Below, piece by piece: positions 1-20,199 of a stretch of 64,000 bases of DNA. Within the stretch, counting starts at the first letter, position 1. The number at the start of each line of letters is the position of its first letter. Made by a program: the position numbers and the translations under genes. The stretch is from Alviniconcha marisindica (taxonomy: Eukaryota; Mollusca; Gastropoda; Provannidae), in assembly GCA_018857735.1 (NCBI GenBank), contig JABMCL010002073.1, forward strand, positions 1,372,501-1,436,500, given 5' to 3'. The notes below the pieces were generated by a model that was given only the letters and a program-made list of their open reading frames with translations, ran no database searches and was not told the origin of the DNA.

Positions 1-26
1 GGTGCGTGTGTGCGTGCGTGCGTGTA

Positions 27-58
<32 letters not shown>

Positions 59-62
59 TGTG
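1..62. repeat. (TGCG/GTGT)n microsatellite
   Basis: GTGC and GTGT tetranucleotides run from the window edge. It may continue outside the window. Confidence 0.9.
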
Positions 63-600
63 TTTAAGCGGCTAGGAGATGCTGATTGGTCTATGCTATG
101 TGCAGCATGGAGCCACATATGGTATTGCTGTTGCCATCTGAGTTATATTTGTTTTGTTGTTGTTTTGTTGTTGTTTTGTTTCATTTAATGTTAATTTCTT
201 GAAAATATTTTTCTTTCTTTTTTCTTTTCTTTTTTGACCTTAATTTTGACCATTTTTAACCTTACCTTTTTGTCTTTCTTTTGTAAACATGTTGTTTTTT
301 TGTTTTCTTTTTTTGGACCTGGTATTAGAAATTTTGATGGAAGGGTCGATGATACCACTGAGCATCTACTAACTTTAGGTGCTATTGTATACAAAGGTAA
401 TATCGAAGGGACTACTGTTCTGGCGGAATGATATGTGTGTGTATAATTGTTATGTACCGATGTATGTTCTGCTTGTGCGAAAAGCTGAATGATCTGTGAA
501 TGAGAATTGTTTTTGTAGATTAACCAATTTCGCCCTGATACGTAAAACCGAAATGACTGAGTGAGTGTAAATAAACAAAATTTAAAAAAAAGATTAAAAA
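63..600 (+). mobile_element. 3' end of a non-LTR retrotransposon, A-rich tail
   Basis: The segment from GCTAGGAGATG onward matches 25717-25985 in order: GCTAGGAGATGG, a TGTGCAGC block, a T/G-rich stretch, then GGTATTRATAAAT-like and GTCGAYGATACCA blocks. In the other copy it follows an RNase H-coding relic, so it is read as the 3' untranslated part of that LINE. This copy ends in AAATAAACAAAATTTAAAAA and A-rich sequence near 575-620. It has no credible coding frame. Confidence 0.55.
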
Positions 601-620
601 AATTAAATTAAAAAATTAAA

Positions 621-1330
621 AGGGGGTGGGGGGGGGGGTGCAGGGCTAATCGCCTATATCTATTTATTCTATTTATTCGCTGAACACTGCATTTCCTTCC
701 AATTTTAAATGCTTGGGGTTTCAGTTCCTTACTTTTTTGCCCTTCAGACAAACAAAAAATGTAACGTGTCCTGACCAAAAACGATGTTAGTCAAACTGAC
801 ACACGAAGAACTGTAAAAATCCAGCACTACTATCCCCCCCCCCCCCCCCCCCAGCCGTCTTCTCCCCCCCCCCCCCACCCCACCATCCAGCGCGCCCCAC
901 CCCTACCTTTCGTTCCCGTCCACCAACTTTTGAGTCCCTGCATGCAGCAGCTCTCAACTGTCACAGTGTCAGAGGAGGAAGGCGTAATCCTTCGTGAACA
1001 ATGACACGTTTCCCGGCTACGACCTGTGAGCCTCTGACAAGTTGCAAATTACGCATTTGCAAGGACGACCTGGTTTTTGTTGGGGGACTTTCAAGCGGGG
1101 GGGGGGGGGGGGGGGGGGGGGAGGGTGAAGCACGGTGGGGCGGGGAAAAAATGAGTACAGCCGTGACGTCAGACATTGTTGTTGCTCGTTTTGTTGTTGT
1201 TGTTTTTCAGTGTGTGCGTGTGTGTTTCTTCTTCTTATCTGTTTCTCCTTCTTCTTCTTCTTCTTCTTCTGCTGCGTCTTCTTTAACCCTTTCACTGCCA
1301 TGTTTGCCGCGCCGTCATTCGGAAAACAAC
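621..1330. other. Homopolymer-rich non-coding stretch
   Basis: Contains a G run (621-640), C runs (834-872), a G run (1097-1122) and TTC repeats (1247-1272). Open frames here are glycine, proline or serine runs from the homopolymers and are not genes. Confidence 0.7.
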
Positions 1331-1369
1331 CAATAAAAGGTCCAGAGCTGAAATCATTAAGGTTAAGCA

Positions 1370-1640
1370 TGGGGGGAGGGGGGGGGGGGTTATGGAGTGG
1401 GGGAGAGGGAAATTATATACCTATCGCTACACTGTCACCACCAGAATGATTCCTGCATTAAGATGGGCAGCGATGAGAGCCCTTTTAATGTTTCAGTAGG
1501 AAGTGATGGACAAAGTCACAAGACAGTGTCCACAAACCACAACCTTTTTGAAGAGAAAGGAGAGCCGAAGCGGTATCGAACCGAGGTCCTTCCGCTTACC
1601 AACCTAACGCCTTACCGCTAGGCCAAACCGGCTCAGCAGG
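1370..1640 (-). mobile_element. tRNA-derived SINE, copy 1
   Basis: Read on the minus strand it has a tRNA-like head: an A-box-like GCCTAGCGGTAAGGCG, then a B-box GGTTCGATACC. The body contains GAGAGCCATTTT-like and GGTGGTGACAGTGTAGCGATAGG-like blocks and ends in a polypyrimidine/C-rich tail. The same order occurs at 18330-18660 and 29752-30020 on the plus strand. Non-autonomous, Pol III type by family knowledge. Confidence 0.8.
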
Positions 1641-1748
1641 CTGTGGTAGTGAAGGGGTTAATATATAACCGTAGCGGTGGTCACATGTCTGTGTGTGTTG
1701 GCGGCTCACAAGTGGATGCATCAGTCACCATGCATGCGACAATCACAT

Positions 1749-1921
1749 GATGATGAAGTGATGCTTTATGTCCTCAGATGTCAGATGACATATTAGGGAC
1801 AAGTTGTGACCAATGCCGAAGCACGGTGCAATAAATCTTTACGTCCACGGAAACCAGAAGGCTCGTTAGGACGGACAGTCCAGGACGTCCACCTCGACTC
1901 TCACACAGCTCCTAAACCATG
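1749..1921 (+). repeat. 170-bp dispersed repeat R1, copy 1
   Basis: Blocks in order: TGTCCTCAGATGTCAG, ACATATTAGGGACAAG, CCAATGCCGAAGCACGG, TTTACGTCCACGG, GGCTCGTTAGGACGGACAG, CACCTCGACTCTCACACAGC. The same blocks occur at 7366, 26919, 46015, 46104 and 50738. Its reverse complement shares the ...GTCC-TAA-AGCCT...GGACGTTAAG module with the 3' part of the SINE at 18330. Confidence 0.85.
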
Positions 1922-2538
1922 TGTCAATCACAGTGAGTGACTGGGTTTTTAACGCCTTGGGAGTGTCAAAATCGGCGTGTGTGACGTCACTTGCAGGCGT
2001 AAACAATGCATTTTAAACGCTCACGTGACCCTCTGTCCAAGCCAGACACATGTCACTTCATGCTGGAAGAGGACTGGGGAAAACCAAATTGAATAAACCG
2101 GGAGGGTGGCAGAAACCAAAGATGCAGAAATCTTGTAACTTGTAGCTAATAATTACATGAAAATATTCTGATTAGTTAGTGGATTGTTGGATTTTAACGT
2201 CGCACCACTTCAGAATGAGTCAAACTATGTCAATGATAAGTAAAAGTACATTTCAAAACTCTTCTCAAGATTATGTAAATCAGTTCTTTCTAAAGTCAAA
2301 TCGGTACAAAATCAGTCGTCCAACTAGCCTTCTCAGGGCAGTTTTGTTCAATAAGGCTAGCCGTTTTCCAATGGATAAAAGAGTTCAATACTAAAATTTT
2401 AAATCAAGGATTTTGTTTTACGCTGCTCCTTTGATGGTTTTCGCTTTAGAGTCCCACTTGCGTCAGTGACGATTAGAAGTTCTGGCGGGTTAGGTCCAGC
2501 AAGGTGTGCAGGCTTATCGACGTAGCCAATGAAGACTG

Positions 2539-2916
<378 letters not shown>

Positions 2917-2945
2917 TTCATGGTTGCTTTACGTTCACAGACTGA

Positions 2946-3028
2946 AACCACTGATGAGGCTTATTAGGGACGGGGAGCCCAGGACGGCCACCTCATCGAC
3001 TTTCACACAGCTCCCGCTGAGCTCTAAC
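2946..3028 (+). repeat. R1 repeat, truncated copy
   Basis: Retains only the last part of the family: GGCTTATTAGGGACGGGGAG, CAGGACGGCCACCTC and TTTCACACAGCTCC. Confidence 0.7.
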
Positions 3029-3395
3029 ACACACAAACACTACTAGTACTACTCACTCCACTACACACTACTACACTGTTTTGATGCACGTGTCCGGGTG
3101 TTTAGTCACGTGGCGTCGCGTACGGAAATATCTTAAAATAGCGACAGTAATACTTTTTTCTTCTTTTGTTTCAGATCCATTTTGTGCGCGGTTCCGTCAT
3201 CCTAATGGGAAATTTTGCGGGTCTAGTCAGTGCGGTGCCATTATCCGTCGCTGATCAAGTCCGTTTTAACTTTCGTAACGGAGTTTAAAATTAGAGACAG
3301 GCAATATCCTTTTATAAATAACGAAACTGAAACCCTTTTTAGGCGGAAAATCCAGGTGACTCAAATCGCCAGGTGGAGGCAACAACATTTTTCAG

Positions 3396-3640
3396 AGCTC
3401 AGGAGCTGTGTGAAAGTCGAGGTGGCCGTCCTGGGCTCCCTACCTAATAAACCTACGGTTTGGACGTAAAGCAAAACTTCACCCAACTTCACCCAATAAC
3501 ATTTTATTTTTTTTAGCCCCGTCCATAATAAGCCTACGGTTTCAGTGCGGACGTAAAGCAAAACTTCACCCAACTTCACCCAATAACATTTTTTTTTTTT
3601 TAGCCCCTCCATATAAGCCTACGGTTTCGTGGACGAACCA
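3396..3640 (-). repeat. R1-related copy with tandem 77-bp 3' module
   Basis: Starts with AGGAGCTGTGTGAAAGTCGAG (R1 reverse complement). The module AAGCCTACGGTTT...GGACGTAAAGCAAAACTTCACCC then occurs two and a half times (about 3440, 3530, 3615), each spacer ending in a T run and TTAGCCCC. Confidence 0.7.
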
Positions 3641-3644
3641 CCTC

Positions 3645-4129
3645 ACCCCCCCCCCCCCCCTTCACGACCTGGTTTCGATGACCCATATTCTGCCTTGACC
3701 CAATTTTATTTTATTTCAAGTTATTTTTAACGACCTTCATTGCGTACACGGTCTCGAGAGTGCGCAGATCCTGTTGTGCGTCTGCCATAAACGTGCAACC
3801 GAGTTACATCAAGGTTATATAAGTCTGTGCCTAGACTACCAAAAGGGGAAACAAGCCAGCAGCTGATCTCATCGTCTCGCGGAGGGAAACCCCGATCCGC
3901 ACGGCGCACGGCGGACTGCCGGATGGCTACAACAGCTTGAGCGGCTCAGCTGGGCGGCCTTGACTCTTCCCTCACCTCAACCCGATCAATGCAAGTCAGT
4001 GGGACAGGAAAACATCACCGACTTTTCCTCCTCCTGTACCCTTGTAGGCGACGGGAGCTGCGCAGGCCTACGTCGGACTTTGCACTCGTTAGTTTGTTTA
4101 TGCCAGTGTTGTTGTGTTGGATAACAGGC

Positions 4130-4130
<1 letters not shown>
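3645..4130. other. No gene recognised
   Basis: A C run at 3647-3660, then unique-looking sequence. Nothing with coding or splice structure was found. Confidence 0.5.
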
Positions 4131-4462
<332 letters not shown>

Positions 4463-5151
4463 ACTTTGTAACTACTATTTTCGAGCGAATGGTGCAAACA
4501 GAAGAGACTGACATGACAACACAAAATCAGTTGAACTGTCCGATGTCCGAACCGGCGACTCAGCAAGTGTCCTGACTCGGTGCAGGGTGTGCTATCACCT
4601 TGCTGTGAGTGAACAGATACTCAAACAGACGTGACACTGATATGATTGCGGATTGGCCAGTCCAGAACGACTGCTGACAGCTGCCCGGAGTTGTAGGCTG
4701 CTTGCTCTCAGTCGCTCGGTGAATGCCGCAGCCGCCCAGTCCGTTTGCTTTACCCTCCCGCCCTCCTTTCTCTCGCCCCCACCCTGTATCTCGGTCATTT
4801 TCTCAGTCAGTGCTAATCTGTCTACGAGTACCATGCACAGTGGATATATGCGGTTATCGCCGAGTCTGTTCACACTCATCACTTGTTGGTTTCAGGCCGG
4901 TGTGCATAATTATATACCGAGCCTGTACGCGGCACCGACTGACAAACATACCGAGGGCTGCGCAGGTTAAAGATCCAATGTTCACCGTGGCTGCAGAATG
5001 GCGTGTACGGCCAGTGGTACGGAGACACACAGACTGGTGTTTCATAAAACGGATTTACCATCTCAGTCAGTGTCGGCACCGCCGATGCTTACACTGACTC
5101 AAAGTCAGTTGGACACTCATACGAAAGAACGGAAGTGGCTCAATGCATCGT

Positions 5152-5152
<1 letters not shown>
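4463..5152. other. No gene recognised
   Basis: Mixed sequence of moderate GC. Several 60-125 codon frames overlap on both strands without family resemblance or consistent splice borders. Confidence 0.5.

Positions 5153-5207
<55 letters not shown>
5153..5207. repeat. (CA)n microsatellite
   Basis: Uninterrupted CA tract. Confidence 0.97.
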
Positions 5208-5209
<2 letters not shown>

Positions 5210-5837
5210 GCGGCATATTCAGTGCAAACAGGTGACCGAAAATCGTTAAAAGCAAAAAATCGGCCCAAGCAATATTGGGTCACCGTATTCTTCAGTAAAA
5301 GAGGCCAATGGCGATGCTTATTTCGACCAATGGAAAGCCGTGTGCGGTGGAGACAGCGCGCGTGCCATATAGTCTCGTGCCGTATTGTAGACAGTCCAAG
5401 CCGTAAGATGATGTCAGAGCAAAGAAGGGGTTCTTCGCAATCGGCCCCGGAAACGTACTCCGAGCATCGCCTTCCGGCACCTTTCTCCTAAGCCTTGGAC
5501 GTCGTCACTGAACAGTGGTTAATGGCTACAGTATGCCCCGGAAAATCACCCACTGCTTACTTGCAGCGTGATCGCGAATCAAAGTGCAACCTGTGTGGTT
5601 GCGAGTGGTGCGTCCGTGTTAATCTCTCTCACTGACTCTCTCACTCACTCTTGTTTACAGTCAAGTTGCACGTGTCGCTTGCATGCCGCAGGGTCTGTAT
5701 TATAACGTCGCGAGGCGGGTGTCAGTAAATCTCTGACGGCGAATCTGTCAAGCAGACTCATTGTGGGGCGGGGCTGGCAGCTGTACTCGTGGCGCGGTGC
5801 AAGTGTTCGCGGTGGCGGTCATTGGCGTCACTCGACG

Positions 5838-6118
5838 AAGGCTGTTACCTAAGCTAAACCCGAGAAGAAGAACCACTCGATAAAGACCGTGTTGTTAAAT
5901 CCGAGAAGAACAACCACTCGATAAAGACTGTTGCTGAACCTGAGAAGAACCATTCCATAAAGGCTGTTGCCGCCTAAACCGCATGAAAGGAAGAATCACT
6001 CGATAAAGTCTGTTGCTAAACCTAAGAAAAGGAACGCCTTGATAAATGCAGCTATGCTAGAAAGGCCCGAAAAAGAAAAAACACTCCATAATGGCTGTTG
6101 TTAAACCTGAGAAGAAGA
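5838..6118 (+). repeat. Degenerate 36-46-bp minisatellite
   Basis: About six and a half units of the form RRCTGTTGCTAAACCTGAGA followed by AGAAGAACCACTCGATAAA. Unit lengths vary (roughly 45, 41, 36, 46, 39, 46), so no single frame is kept. One phase of the consensus would read AV(A/V)KPEKKNHSIK, but stops and frame changes interrupt it. Confidence 0.8.
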
Positions 6119-6182
6119 AGAAAAAAAGGCATGCCTGTAACCAGATTGCCTTGCAGCCTTGTGACTGATATAGCCTACCATG

Positions 6183-6186
<4 letters not shown>

Positions 6187-6246
<60 letters not shown>
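6187..6246. repeat. (AT)n microsatellite
   Basis: Alternating TA tract of about 60 bp. Confidence 0.97.
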
Positions 6247-6251
<5 letters not shown>

Positions 6252-7365
6252 TATGGTTGTTTGTTAACTGCAAATAAGTGTGTGTGTTTTTTAAACATAA
6301 ATCTCTGCCTGGTGCAGCTCAGTTCCTGACGTACATGTTGTTAACATGATCATTGTAAGATCAGTCAAATATCACTAATGTGAAAAGACTAAATAAAAAA
6401 GGAAGAAGAAGGAAAGCCTGCGATGTTCCAGGTCATGCTGTCAGTGTCACTTAGCCTACTAAGATTCATTGTTGGCCTTTGCTTTGTATGATATATACAA
6501 ATTTGAACCACTGGCCCAAACTGACATTGAAGAAAGCTTCACTTATTGAAATTCCCACCGTTTCAAAGCAAAAATAATGCATGGTCTTTTCAAGTCCGTT
6601 TATAATATTACTAGCATGTGGCATTCTGCTTGTCATAATCCAAAGAAACCTGAATCAATGACATAATTGCTGTTGCATACACAAAACAAACAAAACCACA
6701 AAAACAAAACCCCGGCCAAGGAAAAGATCCTCATCTAAATGGCAGCCAATGGTTCATGTGATGCAGCTGGTGAAAACCTTGGAAATACTAGATATGCAAC
6801 TTTTGGCATTTTCTTCATCATCTTCATCTAATAGAAGTTAGAACCAGCATTTGCATCTGAACTTGAACTTCTTCGCCTAAGACCTGTTTGCCGCCATTCA
6901 TAAAACTGCTTTTTCTTTGCTGCATGTGTTATGTGCGACTATGAATACACACAAAAAAAGAGAGAGAGAAAGGTGATACACTTTGAAGAAGAAAAAATGG
7001 TAGATGTTTGGGTCGACTTACCTTTTTAGCTGGCGGGGAAGGGGACTGAGACTGAGGGGTTACCAGGCATTACCCTGCCTGACTTTTAAACTCGAGCACG
7101 GGGGCTCAGCTGTGTAATAATTTTCCCATAATTTGACTCTGTGTCTTAGAAGAGAACTGGATAAAATAATCACAGCACAAGATTTTTTTTCTTCTTTTTT
7201 TTTCTTCTCTTTTTTTCTTTTTTTCTTTTTTCTTTTTCTTTGCCGTGTAAAGCCGCTGACATGCAAACTATTTTACTCAGCTCAGACGCACATTGGTCAA
7301 GGTAACACCAAAAAAACAAGTGACTGACTTGTAGTATTATATGTGTCGTCTTCCTCATGGCTGAT
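6247..7365. other. No gene recognised
   Basis: AT-rich, with a T/C tract at 7183-7240. No supported gene. Confidence 0.5.
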
Positions 7366-7544
7366 GATGATGATGAAGTGATGCTTAATGTCCTCAGATG
7401 TCAGTTGACATATTAGGGACAAGTTGTGACCAATGCCGAAGCACGGTTCAATAATTCTTTACGTCCACAAAAACCAGAAGGCTCGTTAGGACGGACAGCT
7501 CAGGACGGCCACCTCGACTCTCACACAGCTCCTGAACTATGATC
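7366..7544 (+). repeat. R1 repeat copy
   Basis: Near full-length, in the same block order as the copy at 1749. Confidence 0.85.
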
Positions 7545-9140
7545 CTCATGGCCTTAAGAATGTCAAACATACATCACCGGCCGGAACAAATTCATATGGT
7601 GCATAAAACATTCACTCGTCAATCATTACGTCAGTTTGGTCACTACCAATCTTGGCCAGCCAGGCAAAACAAACTGAAACCTGAAACTGAAAAGCAAAAT
7701 CTCCAAAAAAATCAGACACCCTATTCTTCAGTCTATTCATTGCGGCACATCAATGAAGAGAGTCTGTGGAAAAAGCCATTGCATGTTTAAAAGACGAAAA
7801 TAAAAAATGTGAGTATTTCATCATTTATCCGACGGAGGACAAGGGGACTGCACCGAGAGGAACTGAAGGAGAAAAGATCCAAGGGACGCAACAACAGATG
7901 ATATCAATGTCAGGAAGGTTGCACGAGTAATTTACCCTGTGCCACATATTTTTATATTTTTTTATTCACATGCCAATACCTTCCCGTTTCACAGTAGTTG
8001 CCGAGGACGAATATTGTTCGCGCAGTAGACTTAAGATCAAAAGCGGAATCAGACATGAAACCAAAGTCTACATTGCGTACCATGGGTCGCCAACCAGAAT
8101 CAGCATAGAATGAAGCAGTGTGAGCTCCTGGCAAGACCAAGGTGTTTTTTGTTTTTTCAAATCACTTTCATAATTGTGTGGGACTAAAAGGTTGCGAGCA
8201 TTTAATTGTTGTCTTTCACAAACAACAGTTTATTCTATGCATTTCTTGACTGACAACAGTAGACATCTGTCTTCCCTTTGAAATTTCACAAAGTTCTGTT
8301 TGGGTAAAGTTTCAGTGATACTGGCCTCAGTGTGTTTTGCTGCATACCAAAATTGTTCATTTTATGCAAGTGTGCCACAAGGGACCCACAATTGGGAACT
8401 GTGGACACAGAAATTAAGGTCTCATCAGTTGAGAACCCAAAGCCATCAAAGTTAATTCTTCCTCTTAAAGCCTGGAGTAGGTCGGAATATAGCCAAGCAT
8501 ACTTTTCCCACTGCCAGGAATTTCTTCTTTGCTCTAAATTCTATGCATCTTAATTTTTCCCAAATTCTCTCCATAGTCTTCAAATGTGTTACTTGTGACT
8601 AATGCAGTTTCCTGGCAGAGCCTGCAGAATAAAAGAGGTCACCTTGCTCATCATCACAAGTGATTGATGTACATTCCTGTGTTGAGAACTCATGGAACAC
8701 AAACACCAAAATAGGCTCCAGAGTGTTTTGGAGCAACACAACAGTGATTCAGATGTATATTTGTGATTTAGTAAACTGTGTTTTGAACTGGCACCAAACA
8801 GATCTTTAAAAATTTGCCTCAAAACATTTGTCAGTTATAAATAAGTCAAAAGTAAATGATGAGATGTGCTTATTATTTGGCTGTTTTGATTTGGTTGTGT
8901 TCACTATTGCTTGTGTTGTGTGTAAAACAGTGAGCTAGTATTTTGCTTGAGATCTGGTGACTTGTGTTTTAATGTTTCATATCAAGCCCATAGAAAGGGA
9001 AAGCCAGGAATTGCACACAAAAACAAACTGTCAAAATTTTAACTATTGTAATATCTTTCCTTGATGTCTTCCAGGTCACCCTGACACTGACATGTAACAT
9101 GATCTGAGATTTGAATTTACTGTGTCTGTGTTCATGCTGA
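7545..9140. other. No gene recognised
   Basis: Unique-looking AT-rich sequence downstream of GAS8. No exon or repeat relative was found. Confidence 0.45.
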
Positions 9141-9290
9141 AAATACAACATGTGTGTGTGTGCGTGGGTGCGTGCATACGTGTGTGAGTGGGTGCATGCA
9201 TGCGTGTGTGCGTGCATGCATGCATGCATGCCTCTGTGTGTGTGTGTGTGCATGCGAGCATGCATGGGCATGCATGCTCACTTGCACACA
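9141..9290. repeat. GT/TGCA-rich simple sequence
   Basis: Alternating purine-pyrimidine with TGCATGCATGC runs. Confidence 0.9.
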
Positions 9291-9915
9291 CAATTTTGAG
9301 TGTGCAGGTGAAATGTGCATGTCTGTGTCTGTGTTCAAGAGAGTGAGATAGTAAACAAAAGCCACAATGCACATTCTTAACAAAAGATATATATTTTACA
9401 ATATCCATGTCAAATATTTTACAACCTAACACTTTTTATGTACAGGTGAAATGTGCTGTCAAAATCAGTAACCACAAAATTCTGACCAAATATTACAAAC
9501 TTAGCCTTAAAAAACTGTATGTAAAATCTTCAGTGTGACAAAATGCTGCTGAAGAAGATGTGAAATGAAACAGCAAAATATTTTTTTTTAAATAAAAGGA
9601 AATGGCAAAGCCATCAATCTACAGGGTAGAACAAATTAAATAATTCACAAAATATAATTATACACTTATCCTTTCCTCTAAACATATTCAAATAGTTAAA
9701 ACAATATTTTTTAACATCCACCTAATTTCCCAGTCTCTAACAGCTGTCCAAATAGAGTTTTGAACAGCTCAAAAAACATCATCCCTTATTTCCTTATCTC
9801 TAGCAGGGTAAAATTTGACTACACAAATGAGGCACAGAAGTTATTTTTTCAAACTGACATAGAATTCAAACAAATGCAATGCAAAACATTACAATTGAGC
9901 ACAATATCACAGACG

Positions 9916-9921
9916 TTTATT
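9916..9921 (-). terminator. Candidate GAS8 polyadenylation signal
   Basis: TTTATT on the plus strand is AATAAA on the gene strand, about 345 nt beyond the GAS8 stop codon. No other AATAAA on that strand was seen closer to the stop. Confidence 0.4.
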
Positions 9922-10266
9922 CCACAAAGTACAAGTCTGAATGAAATCAAGCAAAAGTGTAAAGTTGGTCATTACAATCAATTTACTTTTTTCTTCTTTT
10001 CTTGACATGCAGCATTAGCAGATCATTCTGCTAACTCAAAAGATAGTTTCAAGCTTTTCCAAACCGCTACATGTAATGTGCCATCAGCCAGATAAATCTA
10101 ATGCTGACGCTTCCTTACCGCTCCTGCCCAGAATAAAGTCTCCGAATCACAGCGTCTTGCAGCTGTCCGTGAGAAGGGATGGTGAGCTGTGTGTACTGGA
10201 ATGCTGATCACCTGTTTCATGTGATTTTCAACAGTTGTCCATCAACATAGAGGTGAGCACAATAAA

Positions 10267-17943
<7,677 letters not shown>

Positions 17944-18029
17944 GGTGGCTGTCTAGCTTGACTGTGTGCACATAAAATCCAATCTACTATTGCGCCTGTT
18001 CAATGCAGACACACAGAAGCGTCAAGATG

Positions 18030-18044
18030 GTTGTCCACAGCAAC
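18030..18044 (-). promoter_or_regulatory. X-box (RFX-factor site) upstream of GAS8
   Basis: On the gene strand the site reads GTTGCT-GTG-GACAAC, two half-sites fitting RYYNYY and RRNRAC with a 3-nt spacer. It lies 87-101 bp upstream of the GAS8 ATG. RFX factors drive many ciliary genes through this element. The match is seen in the sequence; the function is inferred. Confidence 0.6.
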
Positions 18045-18329
18045 AATGCCCGGATGTAAACATGGCGCTGATCTCGTTGAATTGTGAAATATCTGAGAAC
18101 GATAAAATAATGTATGGCCTATTAGTTTACTACATTAACCATAGTCGCTTTGCGATTTTACTCTTTTTGGAAATGTTACTACTTAAATTGATTTATGCTA
18201 TAAGTGGACATAACATGGCAGCAATCCGGCAGGGGAAGTAAATCGCTTTCGCTTTTATGACCGCCGCTCTTCGACCAGTTTCAGTTTTAGTGTATGTGTA
18301 ATGTGGTTCTAAAACAACTGCAAAAGTGA

Positions 18330-18657
18330 GCTGGTTTTGCCTAGCGGTAAGGCGATAGGCTGGTAAGCGAAAGGACCTCGGTTCGACACCGCTTCGGCTC
18401 TCCTTTCTCTTCAAAAAGGTCAGTTGTGTTTTTGTGGACTGCATCACTGAGTCAGTTGTGACTTTGTCCATCACTTCCTACTGAAACATTAAAATGGCTC
18501 TCATCGCTGCCCATCTTAATGCAGGTGTCATTCTGGTGGTGACAGTGTAGCGATAGGTATATGATCTCCCTCTTCCCCCACCTCCATACCTCCTTCCCCC
18601 CTTCTCCCCGTCCCTAATAAGCCTCATGGTTTCTCAGTGTGGACGTTAAGCACCATG

Positions 18658-18660
<3 letters not shown>
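18330..18660 (+). mobile_element. tRNA-derived SINE, copy 2, with (ACTT)n tail
   Basis: The A-box-like GCCTAGCGGTAAGGCG is followed by the B-box GGTTCGACACC at about 18380. The body is as in copy 1, then a 3' module with CCCTAATAAGCCTCATGG and GTGGACGTTAAGCACC leads directly into (ACTT)n. The most complete copy in the window. Confidence 0.85.

Positions 18661-18750
<90 letters not shown>
18661..18750 (+). repeat. (ACTT)n tail of SINE
   Basis: About 22 ACTT units following the SINE 3' end. Confidence 0.97.
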
Positions 18751-18752
<2 letters not shown>

Positions 18753-18774
18753 CTGCAAACAATCTGGTTTATTT

Positions 18775-19925
18775 TTTTCAGGTCTCTCCCCCCCAAGAGG
18801 CGCACCGCGGAACGAAGGAAACGGAAAACCGGCTTTGTAGTTCATTGAAATATACAAACAGGCAAAGAACAACGTAACAAAAGTCATTAAGCATGCCAAA
18901 GCCTCCCACTTCCATACAAAATTAGTAGACGCCGCCTCGGATTCGAAGAAAATGTTTTCTCTTCTCAGCATACTGCTAAACAGAGAGAGGATAGGTCCGA
19001 TTCTCTGCCAGATATGATACCCCAACAAGTTGCTAAATCGTTTTCCCGATTCTTTCAAGAGAAAATCGAGAAGCTCAGGCAAGAATTTAATGACGATCTT
19101 ATAGGCACGACATGAAACTTCACTTCCAGTGTTCATTCCATTAACATGCTCTCTCGTTTTTACGCTCTCTCCGAAGACTAAATCCTGAAACTCATTCCCG
19201 AGTCAAAGTCAACCACAGTGACCACAGACCCGGCTAAAACCAAACTCATTTTTGAATTGACTGACGTTCTTTTGCCTGTGTTTCAGAAAATAGTCAATCT
19301 GAGTCTCACATCTGGCACCGGTACCAAGTGCTTTCAAAAAAGCAGTGGTTAAACCATTGATAAAATTTTTTTTAAATCAGATCATAACCCAGAGGTCCGA
19401 GGTAACTACCGTCCGGTGTCCAACCTACCCTATTTGTCCAAGGTCCTTTGGAGAGCGGTTCGACCAGCTGCAGGTACACCTCGACACAAACGGTTTGCAT
19501 GTCAAGTTTCAGTCGGCGTACAGACGTGGTCATAGCACCGAGACGGCCCTCCTTCGCATACTTAACGATTTGTTGGTAATGATTGATGGAGAAAACAATG
19601 TTCTTCTTGTATTGATCGATCTGGGTGCTGCCTTTGACACTCTTGATCACACGTTGCTCCTCCAGAGTCTTCATGCAGAAATCGGCTTGGATGGTTCCGC
19701 TCTTGATTGGTTCTCATCATACTTGTCATGCAGGTCACAGCAAGTCCTTGTGTAGGACATGCTCTTTCAGCGGAAACTCCCCTTCTTTGTGGCGTTCCGC
19801 AGGGATCGGTGCTTGGTCCTCTTCTCTTTTCTCTTTACAACTAGGCAGTTGGCAGACCTTGTTGATAAGTTCTGCTTAGACTATCACTTTTCTGTCGACG
19901 ATTCCGAACCGTATTCATGCCTACC
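18775..19925 (+). mobile_element. L2/CR1-like LINE reverse transcriptase relic
   Basis: Plus-strand reading in shifting frames gives a KRRTAERRKRKTGFVVH pre-RT motif, then FQEKIEKLRQEFNDDL, then NYRPVSNLPYLSKV, then HVKFQSAYRRGHSTETALLR, LVLIDLGAAFDTLDH, DWFSSYLSCRSQQV, VPQGSVLGPLLFSLY and finally FSVDD where the catalytic YADD-type motif should be. Several frameshifts and an altered catalytic box show it is dead. A (GT)n tract follows. Confidence 0.9.
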
Positions 19926-19928
19926 AAC

Positions 19929-19930
<2 letters not shown>

Positions 19931-20025
<95 letters not shown>
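19931..20025. repeat. (GT)n microsatellite
   Basis: About 47 GT units directly after the RT relic. Confidence 0.97.
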
Positions 20026-20026
<1 letters not shown>

Positions 20027-20199
20027 ACATGTGTTTGATTCATTTTTTTCTGTTACCATTATTTGTAACTCTGTATATGTTTTTTACACGTAACTGTATA
20101 GTTGCACTTTTGGGAAGGGGTGGGTGGGTAGGGGCTGTTTGTAATTTTTGGCATGAGTGTCCTTTGCCGGGCAGTTTTTAGCTTGCGAGAGCTTACATG

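Noticed and set aside
18747..19136. A 129-codon minus-strand frame
   Set aside because: It is the antisense shadow of the plus-strand LINE relic, which has recognisable reverse transcriptase motifs.
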